Positions 1 to 10,183 of a stretch of DNA of 64,000 nt are shown here, in pieces (positions within the stretch are counted from its first letter, which is position 1; the number at the start of each line of letters is the position of its first letter). The translations under genes were made by a program, and so were the position numbers. The DNA comes from Dactylonectria macrodidyma. Lineage: Eukaryota > Ascomycota > Sordariomycetes > Hypocreales > Nectriaceae. The stretch lies in the NCBI GenBank assembly GCA_020744425.1, contig JAGMUV010000023.1, forward strand, positions 496,001 through 560,000. The letters are read 5' to 3'. The notes beneath the pieces are model-generated. The model ran no database searches. It was not told the origin of the DNA and saw only the letters and a program-made list of their open reading frames with translations.

Positions 1-11
1 ACATTCCTTAG

Positions 12-2272
12 CTTTCACCTGCTCCCCTCTGGTTTGATCAACCCGTCGTGGTAATTTCCTAACCAACGCCCAGTCTGTATTGATACTGATGCATTGAACA
101 GTATGAACCTGATTGGTGCCGACGTGGTCTTCTACGCGTCAGTATTAATTCCCCCCCTTTCCGACCGCTGCCACGTCCTGCTGGCTGAGAGCCGCTCCTC
201 CGAGTCGTTCGCCATGACCAGCCGGACAACATCTTGCACAACATCCACCGAGATGCTGATGCTGCGTACAGGCCGAGTTTTTTTAAGGAGCTCCAGGAAT
301 TGGAGGACAAAGGATTGAAGGGTGTACGGGACAAGATCCTGGTCTCTGACCGCTGCCACATTGTGTTGGACCTGCACGTGGCTGTCGACGGCCTTGAGGA
401 GGTCGAGCTCGGAGGTAGTAGAGTCTTTTCTTCTAACCCTACTTATAGCTGACAATCTCCAGCGCGCCAGATTGGAACAACCAGGCGCGGCATTGGCCCT
501 ACCTATTCATGCAAACACGCGGTTAGTATCTCGCCTTTGTATTTCTTAATAGCACTAACGCTTATATAGCGAAACGGAATCCGCCTTGCGGAGATCTTTG
601 ACCCCGAGCTCTTTGAGAGGAAGCTACGTCAGCTCGAGCAAGGTTATCGCAAGCGATTCGGAGATCTTTTAGTCTACGATATGGATGATGAGCTTAAGAG
701 ATTCGAAACGTATCGGGCCGACCTGGCTAAGTACACTGTTGACTCGACTTCCTTGATGTATCAGGCTCAGCAAGATAACAAGTCTATCCTTGTTGAAGGA
801 GCAAACGTAAGTGATCTCCCTCTTTTCTATAATTTCTTCTGATACTGACAAGTTGGCGGGTTGGGCAACCGGGCCCGTGGTCTCAATCCCTTTTCCGATT
901 TGAACAGAAGCAACGGCAGGTGACGCAGATGTCGAACTCAGAGCAATGACTTAGTTTCAACGACCTCGGACCAGACGGGCCACCACTGGCCTCTACTTGA
1001 GCTTTGGCAGTCGAGAGGACAGGCTTGTGCCAAGTGTCAGGCCCACGAGCAAGGTATAATGGTTGGCCCTGGGATCCCTGAGAGGCAAATCAACGATGCA
1101 TGTCGTTGCGTTGCCTCCCGGGGATTTTAGGTCCCTCTATCTCAGGCTCGGTTTTTCTCCGCGAGCGCGGTGTTCGTGCAAGTTTGTCTTCTACAAATGG
1201 AAAAGGGGTTTGAGGCTCTCTCGGGCCGGTTGCATCCCGCCTGGAATACAGGCGCTGATGTTGGACATCACACATGGAGGATATCCAGTAGGTTGCCATC
1301 ATTCAAGCTGGATTTGTGTCGCTAACAACAGTCTTAGTTCGTTACGTCGAGCTCGACAACCATCGCAGGTATCATTAATGGCCTGTCTCTGAACCCAAGG
1401 GCTTTGACGGAGGTGATCGGTGTTGTCAAGGCTTGTGAGTTAAGTGCTTCCAACGCAAGATGCAATTCTAACAGAAATGGCAGACACCACCCGAGTTGGA
1501 GCGGGTGCCTTCAAGACTGAAGATACCGGAGAGTAAGGCACTCTTACTCTGAGCAGCAGGAACAAAGGCTAACTAGATGACAGAGTTGGTACGAAGCTCC
1601 AAGAGATTGGACACGAATGGGTCAGACTACTCGAGAAGGAATCATTATACATCGAAGACTAACTGATTTCCCAGGGCACATCAACTGGCCGTAGAAGACG
1701 ATGCGGATGGTCAGTTTTTTAACATTGATGATATCCTGGATCTTGCTAATCGTGAGAAGGCTCGACCTGGTTATCGTCCGCTACTCTAACTCAGTGAACT
1801 ACTATGATTCCATCAACCTAACAAAGGTCAGTTTCTTTCCATCGTTTCTTCTGCAAGCCTCAGGCTGACCTCGGTCTCTAGCTGGACGTTCTCGATACTT
1901 TCGAGACCATCAAAGTGGCTGTCGCATACAAATTGGACGGGGAAGAGCTTTCGTCATACCCCGCTGACCTAGATGCTCTCGAGCGAGCCGAGGTTGTGTA
2001 TAAGGAGTTCCCAGGCTGGCAGAAGTCAACGACCAGCTGCAGGACGTGGTACGACCTTCCGCAAAAGGCGAGAAACTACGTGGAGGTGAGATATTTCACA
2101 TGGCTAGGTAGAGAGGTGCTGATATTGAGGCTTTCTAGTTTATTGAGAAGTTCATCGGAGTCAAGGTATGCTTTCTGTTCTGTTTGTGGTAGCCTATTAC
2201 TAACATTAGCTATCTTAGATCAAGTGGATTGGCACTGGTCCCGATCGTGAAGCTATGATTACGCGGGCTTGA
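12..2272 (+). CDS. Adenylosuccinate synthetase, 5'-truncated, intron-dense
   Basis: This enzyme joins IMP and aspartate (GTP-dependent) to give adenylosuccinate in AMP synthesis. The window opens inside an intron: its acceptor is at 10-11, so the N-terminal GTP-binding part is missing. Fourteen exons splice in frame: 12-50, 102-137, 272-414, 463-521, 570-806, 1252-1287, 1338-1434, 1484-1532, 1584-1620, 1675-1709, 1760-1826, 1882-2085, 2139-2165 and 2219-2272 (about 373 codons). The product shows [20 protein letters not shown], the family signature [12 protein letters not shown] (G-I-G-P-x-Y-x2-K-x2-R), [43 protein letters not shown] and a C-terminal KWIGTGPDR. All introns are GT-AG. Most are 48-55 nt, but two are 134 and 445 nt. 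The usual GTYP motif reads GGYP here. No stop or frameshift remains after splicing, so I read it as a gene rather than a pseudogene. It could be a second, divergent copy of ADE12; the window cannot show that. Confidence 0.88.
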
Positions 2273-3347
2273 GAGTTGCCTATCGCTGGCCTGTGACCCG
2301 ACTCTCCTTGTGACCCGCTCCTGCTCTTAATCCCTGCCTTTCCCCTACGGGTCTTCGGATGAGGTTACAACACTAGGAACCGGGTAGAGGGGAGTCCTTC
2401 GAAGCAGCTCACCAGTGTCAACTCACAAATATATTTACCAACCGCACTAACGAGGAATGTACAAGAGTCCATTTACATTGTACCAAGATTCTTTGTGGAA
2501 ATTGGCCGTGTTTCTACAGCTTGAGTCAAAGCAAATGACGTATTGGCAAGGTGGAGCAGCTGATAGAACCCACCTCCGTCAAGCCATTCCGGCTACAAGA
2601 TGGATGTTGTGATAGGGTAGACATGGCGTAAAGTAGAAAAGGGGGTTATTCAAATCGGCCAGCATATTTAATAGAATGGTGCAAATCCTGTTGACCAGAT
2701 GAATTTGTTGCGATTGAACGAATGTTCCACTCTGTGCGTTGGTGGACTGTCGAAATACAAGTCGCCAGGCGCATATCTATACTCGATCCCAAATACTTGA
2801 TGACATGTAAGTGGATGATTCATTATTAGAACTCATCCACGCACAATGAATGTACTGATACCGTCAAGTCATCTTCAAGAAGAACAACTATACATGCGGA
2901 ATGTCTACATCCACCTCGACATTCCAAACCTGGCACCTAGTTGAGACATCAAATCACCCCCCCCCCCCCCCCCCCCCCCCCCCAAATTCCTCCACCCACA
3001 AAGCCCGACACATCCATGTCTCAAACATCCGTCAAGGCCCTTCAAAGGCCCGGGTGTAGTGGCCGATGCTTGGAACGCTGGGCTCTTGAGATTTGATGTC
3101 CCTGAAGCCCGGAACCCTTGCCTTATCTCTCGCGCACGCGTGAGACACGGTGTAGTGGAGATCATATTTTCCACGCCTCGAGAAGCCACGGCATCTGTCA
3201 AGCTGGACTAGAGGTTTGGAAATTGCTGGACTTATAATGAGGGCTGCATGCCCATCCTCCCTTGACCGGGCCTGCGCGATTCTTCCTTCTGCTTCGTCAG
3301 TCCAGTCCTTACCGCCATCACATCTCACCACAGTCTCTCCTATCCAA
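2273..3347. other. Intergenic, 3' flank of ADSS and promoter side of the WSC gene
   Basis: I see no convincing gene. The stretch holds a run of 27 C (2957-2983) and a TATA-like tataatg near 3231, about 115 nt before the WSC start codon. Short ORFs here have no family resemblance. Confidence 0.6.
2957..2983. repeat. Poly(C) tract, 27 nt
   Basis: An uninterrupted run of 27 cytosines lies in the intergenic region about 365 nt before the WSC-protein start. Such tracts are prone to length change by slippage, and their exact length is a common sequencing and assembly error. Confidence 0.9.
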
Positions 3348-4019
3348 ATGTCCCGCTCCGTCCTCCTCACTGGCCTAATGGCCACGACAACCGTCCTGGC
3401 CCAGCCCTTCTCCTACATCGGCTGCGTATCCACCTCCCCCGACGCCTTCGCTATCGCCGGTGCATTCATCGCAGGTCCGACCCCGGAGCAGTGCCAGACC
3501 GAGTGCGAGTCCCTAGGCCGGACGTGGGCGGCTCTGGGAGGCGGCGAGTGCCTCTGCGACGACCCAAAGAGCGGCGTCAAAGTTGAATACGTCGACGTGG
3601 AGGAGATAAAGTGCGATGCGGAGTGTATATATGGCGACGTGGAGGAGGGATTCTGCGGTGGAGGAGGGGAAGATGGTGTGCCGCAGGTGTATAGCTTGTA
3701 CAAGGCGAAGCCGACCATTCACTTGCTGTCGTCCAACTCAACCGCCCACTGGCAGTCTTCAAATTCGACCCGCCACTGGACGCCCTCCAATTCAACCGCT
3801 CATTGTTCACCCAGCGGCTGCAACGCTACAGCAATCGCCAAACCTCCTCCTCACGAGACCAGTCACGGCGGCGAGCACAGCGCGGCCGCCACGCCCCCGG
3901 CTTGCCTCGACTCGACATGTGAACTCGTCATTGTTAGCGGCGCTTTACAGCTGTTTGTTAGTGGCATTTTCTCTACGATGGCTGTTGCTGGTGTTGTTCT
4001 CGGATACGGCTTGCTGTAA
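3348..4019 (+). CDS. Secreted WSC-domain protein with N-glycosylation repeats and a C-terminal anchor
   Basis: The protein has 223 residues. An N-terminal signal peptide (MSRSVLLTGLMATTTVLAQP) is followed by a Cys-rich WSC domain: FSYIGCVST, then CQTECESLG, ECLCDD, CDAECIYG and FCGG, with the spaced cysteines typical of the family. WSC domains bind carbohydrate or act as wall sensors. After it come three imperfect copies of a Ser/Asn/His unit (SSNSTAHW, SSNSTRHW, PSNSTAHC), each with an N-S-T glycosylation sequon. The last 30 or so residues are hydrophobic (LVIVSGALQLFVSGIFS...) with no charged tail, which suits a GPI signal better than a Wsc-type sensor with a cytoplasmic tail. The ATG at 3348 was chosen because the signal peptide starts there; the frame stays open upstream to about 3216. 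It is a single exon. Confidence 0.82.
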   Translation: MSRSVLLTGLMATTTVLAQPFSYIGCVSTSPDAFAIAGAFIAGPTPEQCQTECESLGRTWAALGGGECLCDDPKSGVKVEYVDVEEIKCDAECIYGDVEEGFCGGGGEDGVPQVYSLYKAKPTIHLLSSNSTAHWQSSNSTRHWTPSNSTAHCSPSGCNATAIAKPPPHETSHGGEHSAAATPPACLDSTCELVIVSGALQLFVSGIFSTMAVAGVVLGYGLL

Positions 4020-4404
4020 AGACAAGTGTGGGGTTGGGAAACAGAGAGATGTTGTATTAAAGAAACTAACTTTTGGTTGTGTATTAGTACATACGAGGAT
4101 GTTGGAGGGTTTGTTTAATTTCACTGATATATAAATTAAACAATATTTGCCCTTGAGTGTATTCGCTGGAATCTGGGAAATGAGAGGGTTACAAGAATAG
4201 ATCCCGAGTTCTGAATGACCCTGAACTAAGTTGTGGGATGGTTGGTAAAACTAATCAGCGAGTTGGTAACGGGTATCATAATTGTAAGTCAAACTGCCGG
4301 ACATCCTGTCCACTCCCCATCCCATCATCCTCATCCCGTCATACTAATCCCTTCATCACCATTTCGTTATCGTCATCTCCTCGTTTCAATCCCATCACCC
4401 CCTA
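4020..4404. other. Intergenic between convergent WSC and PIMT genes
   Basis: This is shared 3' flank. It contains a pyrimidine-rich stretch of loose CATCCC/TCATC repeats (about 4312-4405) and no gene that I can support. Confidence 0.6.
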
Positions 4405-5238
4405 TCATCTCCTCCGCGGCGCATCAGTAAGAGGCACATAACGTACGCCAAACAGTCTCTTCTTAATAATCTCCCCATTGCCATCCTTTTCGATCCGCCA
4501 CACGTGCTGGCTGTAGCCCGAGCTGTCGTCGTCGACGGGGATGAACATGCTACAATATCTCGTCAGTGGCCAGTCACCACCCATCCCTGAAAACAAGACT
4601 TACCATCCTGGAGCCTTAATCTGTCCGAGCAGCTGATCATGAATTTCCACCGCCGACGCACCAACGTGAATGACATCCCACTGCTCACCTCCCGCCTCCT
4701 CGCCCTCCCTCGCTGCCTCGTTCCACCCTTTCCGTCCATCACCAAGCCGAAAGCGCACCTTTCCAGCTTCTAGAAACCTTCTTCCCTCCTCGCTCTTTCG
4801 CATATTGGTCTCGCCCAGCGCACGCAGCTCGTCGATGTGCTCCAATCCGACGACGAGCCCGCGATCGCCGACCAGCCCGGCCAGCACGTGCGTCAGGTAT
4901 CCGGAGCCGGAGCCGACGTCGAGCACGCGCGGGGCCGGCGATGCGCTCGAGGGGAGTACGTACGAGAGCATGTGCTCGACGGCTGCTGCGTGCATGTGCG
5001 GCGCTGAGATGGTGGCGTGGTGGCCGATCGGCTGAGGCGAGTCTTGGTACGGCATCGACGGCGAGTAGTGGGCTCGGTCGACCTGGGGTAGTAATGTTAG
5101 ACCCTGAGAGAGATATCTGATGCAGTGATGAAATACCTTCAGAAACGCTTCTTTCACCCGCGCATCCGTTATCAGCCCATTCTTCCACATATTATCCACG
5201 AGCGCCGCGTTGGTCGCCCCGGAGCAACTCCACGCCAT
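4405..5238 (-). CDS. Protein-L-isoaspartate O-methyltransferase
   Basis: The enzyme uses S-adenosylmethionine to methylate isoaspartyl residues in damaged proteins and so start their repair; it is a soluble cytosolic/nuclear enzyme. Exons on the minus strand are 5137-5238, 4604-5082 and 4405-4549, giving 241 residues, the usual length. It begins [10 protein letters not shown], the canonical eukaryotic PIMT start. It has [17 protein letters not shown] (substrate/active-site region, about residues 50-66) and the SAM-binding motif [12 protein letters not shown] (about 86-97). The C-terminal exon supplies MFIPVDDD and a beta-strand tail. Both introns (54 nt each) are GT-AG, with donors GTATTT and GTAAGT. 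The frame remains open 5' to 5352, but the upstream residues do not resemble the family, so the MAWSCSG start is preferred. Confidence 0.93.
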
Positions 5239-6133
5239 GACGAAGCTGGTTCGTAGCTGTGCCTTAGCTCGCGAGAATCGAAATAGGCGTTGTGGACGAG
5301 AGAACAAGGTCAAATATCGTAGCCGGAATGGTGGCGCCAGGTTTGGGGACAAGCCAAATAGTGATGGTATGGGAGAAACGATCTGCGTAGTGGGGGTGTG
5401 CGGGGTGACGTCGACAAGAAAGTGCTGTGTATCTCGGATAGTTACGGAAGGACCGGTAGAGGAATATGGATATCGTTGAGATGAGATGAGATGGATATGA
5501 AACTGGCAGAGGCGCTGGCCTCAGTTCGTGGTTTCTTGTATGAAGCAGCTGGAAATGACGACGGATGATCGCGACTTGACGTTAGCTCATGCGGGGCCGT
5601 CCATCGGCCTGATCGGATCAGCGGCCCCGGGTTGTCGGCAACCCCACAATCGCAACTCAGTAGTCTATGCTTCTATATTTGGTGCTGGCTCTGAATGGGA
5701 TTTCTCTCAGGAGATATGAATATTCTATGGTACTAAAATGCTGGCTGTGCTGCATGTGGAGGTGGCGGCTGAGACATTAACGCCTATCGTGAATTGGATG
5801 AGACAAAACACTGAACAGGACTCGCGGAGAGACTGTGAAAAAGAACTCTACATCGTCAACCATCACATCAATGCAGACAAGCCATGAACGGGTTTACGAA
5901 TTGCAACCATAAGGAAATCTTTTGTCGTTTTGACTGTAAGTCCATCTCGGCGAGACAGAACGTGCACCTGACATATATAATAAAAACCCCCTGTCCAGCC
6001 CTCAGTAATCCAACCCTTAAACCCTCAAAACGCCCATGAGTGCAACGTCATGTCTCGGCAAAAAAAAAAAGACCAATTAATGTACAGTGACGGCAGATGT
6101 TGCTTGTGTGTCGCTCGATGCTCCGAAAATTGG
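5239..6133. other. Intergenic, promoter of PIMT and 3' flank of the Bsd2-like gene
   Basis: No gene was recognised. Low-complexity features are ATGAG repeats near 5477-5497 and an A10 run near 6061-6070. Confidence 0.6.
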
Positions 6134-7234
6134 TTACACCACCCGCTCCGTGTTCTCACCCTCGGCAATCACGGCAACACCAAGGCCTCGATCAGGGCTC
6201 TGGAGCACTAGCTGCTCGTGGCGACGCACCCGCAGGAACTCGGCCACGCTCTTGATCAAAAGGAACCATCCGACAACCATCATAACGTATCCAAGCCACT
6301 CGGCGCCGCTGACGCTGCCCCATTCGCCATCCGTCACGTCGCCCTCCTTGAAGTCGTGCGAGTTGGGGTCGGGAGGTGCAGCATATCCGTCGGGTCCGTT
6401 CATAGTAGGTGGTGCTTCTTCGGAGGCGCCCTTCATGGTGAAACCGAATTGGATGAGGGTGATGCCGAGGCCGGCACGGGATCCGTTCTTAGCAGCGTGG
6501 GTCGAGTGGAGGAGGTAGGTGAGGAGGAAGCCGACGAGTTGGAAGGCCGTTGAAATCATGCCGTTCCAGACAAAAGAGAAGAAGGATCCGACAGGCATGC
6601 CGTCGACATAGACTTCATCACCGCCACCCATGCCGGGGGCGAGGATTGTGGTTTCCCAGTAAGGGGGAGCAGCATCAGCAGCTGCTTGTTCGTACGTCTA
6701 GAAAGGAGGTTAGTCGTGGTTCCGGACATCAGGGTCGCTGAATGCACATACAGGTGGTTGTTCATCCTTCTCCTTCTCCGGATCCCCTCGTTCGGGTCGT
6801 GCGGAAAGGTTGGCAAACACTCCGTCGGAGCCAACACCGCCGCCCACGACTCGAGGCCTTGATCCCGAAGGCGCGGGGGGTTGTTGTGTCGGTGGGCGAG
6901 CCGGTGGTTGATAGGTGCTCACGCTCTCGGATGATGAGGTGTCCGGGGTGGAGTTTTGGCGGACAAGGCGGCGGCGGTCGTCGACTTCGTCATCGCTATC
7001 GTCGTCGTCGTCGAATGCGTCGGCCAGGTCGGGATCAACATTGCGCTGCCGCGAGGGCGACGAGGCGCGCGAGTGGAAGGAAGGGGGAGGCGAGTTGGGG
7101 ATGGGACGGAGGCTTCGAGAGTCGACGGGGCTATTGACGTCGTCCTCGTCTCGCGCGTTAACCTGGAGATGCCGGTTAGTGAAGTCGTCGCCATGAGGTG
7201 CGCGGGCACGTACTCGTTCGTATCGCCCAGCCAT
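6134..7234 (-). CDS. Bsd2/Ndfip-family membrane adaptor of a Rsp5/NEDD4 ubiquitin ligase
   Basis: Proteins of this family recruit the HECT ligase Rsp5 to sort membrane proteins such as metal transporters to the vacuole. Exons are 7214-7234, 6752-7162 and 6134-6697, giving 331 residues. The N-terminal half is acidic and disordered (DAFDDDDDSDDEVDD, Pro/Ser-rich). The PY motif P-P-T-Y (residues 143-146) is made across the second splice junction: PP ends exon 2 and TY opens exon 3. Three hydrophobic segments follow: around GSFFSFVWNGMISTAFQLVGFLLTYLL, GLGITLIQFGFTM and WLGYVMMVVGWFLLI. That layout is normal for the family. The first intron (51 nt, 7163-7213) is short, has no stop and keeps frame, but it has a GTACGT donor, a CTAAC branch site and a CAG acceptor. 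Removing it gives MAGRYERVNARDEDD, a family-like start. Confidence 0.85.
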
Positions 7235-8201
7235 GATGAAGTAGATGCAGTCGAAGCTGGGAGAGTCGGCGATAGATGATGCGGGTTGCGAGATGTTTGG
7301 GCGGTGTCGGGACTGCGTGTCAGGCTGCCTCCGAGACGCCTCGTGACTCCGGAACAAGGGTGCAGGAGAATGGCAAACTTTCGCGGGGACAGAGAGGTTA
7401 AATGGGTAGGAATGAACAAAAAAGTCAAATACAAAATCGGGCTGCGATGGACCCGGATAGAATAATAAGCAAAGAAAGAGAAGCTGGTTAGGAACAAAAC
7501 AGGTTCAATGCAAAAGCCGCGGTGGCGAACAAGGAGACGGAACACAAGGGAACATCGGAGAGGGAGCGGGTTTGGAGGGATGGAATTGGACGGGCGGCTG
7601 CCTTAGTCAGGTGTTGCAGCCTGTAGCATGTGGCCGTGTGCAGTACGTTTTAGGGGCTTGTCTCAGCGGGACGGTAGGGGCTAGTGTTCACTGATAGGGG
7701 GGGGCAGTTCAATGACGACGGAATAGGAATGATGACTGATGATGCGGAGGGAGGAGTCTACGTCGCCCGCCCGCCGCAGTTCGGGGGGGTTGCCTGGATG
7801 GATGCTCCGGGCTTTCCTGTTCCTTCTGGCCTTCCTCCCTGGGATTGGCCTTACGAACGTAATGAATTGCAGGCGCCCTGTCAGCGGTACAGCGAACAGG
7901 GGCTCTTTGAGGGCGCCTGGCCGGGGCGTTAGCTCCACATCTCCGCAGCACTGCCCGCTGAGTGATGAGGCAATCGAATGAGCAAGGGTCCAAAGTGGAT
8001 TGTGGCCTAAGGCATGAATTTCAATGCATTGGAGTTTGTCGGCCAATCAGCGGGCATTTGAGGACTGTTCCAATAGTTATGCACACTTTGCATATACACT
8101 GTTTGTCGGAATTTCTTCACATGGGCTGGTCGTGAATTACGTCGTTGATACTGCCCGCGAGCGCAATCCCACCCACGCACGACAGCAGACGCCAATTCAC
8201 A
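7235..8201. other. Divergent promoter region between the Bsd2-like and CBP6-like genes
   Basis: About 970 bp separates the two divergent start codons. I see no gene or repeat that I can support; several short overlapping ORFs lack any family resemblance. Confidence 0.6.
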
Positions 8202-8657
8202 ATGTCGCGCTCGGCATCGGTACGCCTCGAGTAACCGCTTGGATTTCCACCGGCTAACTCTTCCTCCCAGTACAAGCTCTACCAGGAGGTCTTCTCCCGA
8301 TGGCCCCAGCAGGCCCTTCGCCCGGACCACCAGCTGCAGGACGTCCTCAGCAAGGCCGTCGCCGAGCGGTATAAGAACTACTCGCCATCGATGGAGGCCG
8401 AGGAGTTGTCCAAGGCCAAGGCGCTGCGGTTCCTGGCCCAGAACCGATACAGCGACCGGGTGAGTAGTCCTTGGTCACTCGAGGCGGGGCAGGAATGCTG
8501 ACGAGTGCAACAGTTTGAGCTTACCGGTCGGATGCTTGAGCCCAAGAGCCAGCCTACCTATTTTGAAGATCTCGTCCGGGAGATCGACGAGGCCCCGAAC
8601 CGGTCGTGGCTAGAGCGGGTTGGAAAGAGGATTTCAGGCATGATCAGATTCCAGTGA
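8202..8657 (+). CDS. CBP6/UQCC2-like mitochondrial complex III assembly factor
   Basis: Exons are 8202-8219, 8271-8459 and 8514-8657 (116 residues). The small basic protein runs MSRSAS-YKLYQEVFSRWPQQ..., then RFLAQNRYSDRFELTGRML, PKSQPTYFEDLVREIDEAP and WLERVGKRISGMI. The segment N-x-[YF]-x(n)-G-x-[ML]-L-x-P-x(2)-x-P-x-Y-[FY] matches what I know of yeast Cbp6, which with Cbp3 binds the mitoribosome exit and helps make cytochrome b. The first exon is only 18 nt. Both introns are about 50 nt, GT-AG and phase 0. Localisation in the mitochondrial matrix follows from the family. The assignment is by remembered pattern in a fast-evolving family, so it is less certain than the reading frame. Confidence 0.7.
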
Positions 8658-8977
8658 TATATCGACCGGCGAAAATCGAAGAAGGGCGACACGATAAAGA
8701 TTCCGAATCAAGACTGACACGAACGACATAATTACTACAAAAAGATATACATACGAGGACGCCACGGGAAAACAAAAGGAGGCCGGGGTTTGCCGGCGAG
8801 CAAATGATACCCATGATACGACGTCTGGGTCGTGTATTTGTTGTGTATGCGTCATTGTATATTAGCTGTATCAAAAGGGAATTTTGCACTTGCTCTACCA
8901 CACAAGGCCGTCTCTGCGTTTTTATCGTCCGTCTCGCAACGCCCTAGTCTAGCTGCAACCCGCTCGACGCAACCCCC
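8658..8977. other. Intergenic between convergent CBP6-like and citrate carrier genes
   Basis: This is 3' flank of both genes. No feature was recognised. Confidence 0.6.
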
Positions 8978-10183
8978 CTAGATGTACTTCTTCTCGGGGT
9001 CCAGCTGGTCCATCAGCTCTATGCTCTTCTCGTACATGGTGAAGACGATGCCGCCGCTGAGCACCAGCCTAGCCAGGCGCGGCAGCGCACCGCTCCAGAA
9101 GGTTAAGATGCCCTCCTGCTTGAAGATCATACTCGCGCACTTGAAGGTGCTGCCGTACATGGTGCGTGCCTCGATGCTCTGCATGCGCGTCTTGATGGTG
9201 TCGAGCGGCTGCGTGACGTAGACGGTGATGATGCCCGCGAGGCCGCCGATGCCAAAGGTGCCCACTGCGCCGAGCTTCTCACCCGGCGCCGTGTACGACT
9301 CGGCGAGTTGCTTGAGGAATGTGTAGGAGCCGAAGCGCGTTGCACTGTTGGCTGCCTGCCGTGCTGTTGTCGGCACGAAGCCTTGGAAGAAGCCCCGGAT
9401 GCCGCGCTCGCGGGCGATGATGGGCACGGCGTGAAGGAAGCCGCGGAGGCGGGGCTTGGGTAGCTTGCGGTCATCGATGCTGAGGTCGTGTGTTAGTCGT
9501 TTGTCGTGGTCAAGGACTCAAGGGAGAGGAGGTAGCCCTACAGAGTCGTCTTGATACTCTCCGTCGGCGTCACGGCGAGCAGCGACTCGGTGACACCGGC
9601 TCCGAAGCCGGCCAGAACGGTTCGGGGTCCGCTCAGCTTGCCATCTGCGTCGGCCAGCATGTGCTTGTACTGATCAAAGGCGACGAATCCTACATCCCGT
9701 CAGTCCACCTCCTACACCCTCCAACAACGATCGAATGCCAACGTACGAATACCAGCCTTGGCCGAGTTACCAATGATCAACGTCGTGCAGCCGGCATACC
9801 ACTGCTTGCCGAACGGTGGCCATGGCAGCTTCTCGCCCACGGCCAGTCGGCGGTTCAGCTGCGACCTGGTCTTTGCGACTAGAAGTTGTCTCCCATCAGT
9901 TTTCCTGCTACCTGTTTACGTACGTTCCGAGGTCTGCGATCATTCGAAAATTCGACCGGTTCGCGGGGGAGGGAGCTTTCGTAGCGACGTACATTCGGCG
10001 GGATATGTGATGGCTACACTTTCACGTCAGTCACAATATCCCGAGGCTATGACACATGATGGAGGCATATATACCGATTTCGACAGCGCCGGCGGTCGAG
10101 CCAGCAATGATAGACCGTAGCGCGCTGGGCGTCTCCTTCTTCTTTTCAGGCGCCGCTTGGGCAGCAGCAGCTGTTGTCGCCAT
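8978..10183 (-). CDS. Mitochondrial tricarboxylate (citrate) transport protein
   Basis: An inner-membrane carrier that exchanges citrate for malate or other anions, feeding cytosolic acetyl-CoA. Exons are 10075-10183, 9993-10013, 9747-9878, 9542-9689 and 8978-9479, giving 303 residues, the usual length for six transmembrane helices. All three mitochondrial-carrier signatures are present: YPAEFAKTR, TPTESIKT and QPLDTIKTR. Family-specific stretches include WYAGCTTLIIGNSAKAGIRFVAFD and GFFQGFVPTTARQAANSATRF, as in yeast Ctp1. One exon is just 21 nt (9993-10013). The N-terminus MATTAAAAQAAPEKK is Ala-rich and lacks a cleavable presequence, as expected for a carrier. Confidence 0.95.

Noticed and set aside
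1063..1392. 109-residue ORF across the 445-nt ADSS intron
   Set aside because: Its C-terminal part is just ADSS exon 6 read through into the next intron; the rest has no family resemblance.
1..2300. ADSS as a pseudogene with many frameshifts
   Set aside because: Every apparent break disappears when canonical GT-AG introns are removed, and the joined protein follows the family throughout the part in the window.
2957..2983. Poly(C) as a telomere-like sequence
   Set aside because: Fungal telomeres are TTAGGG-type. A pure C run with unique flanks is not a telomere.
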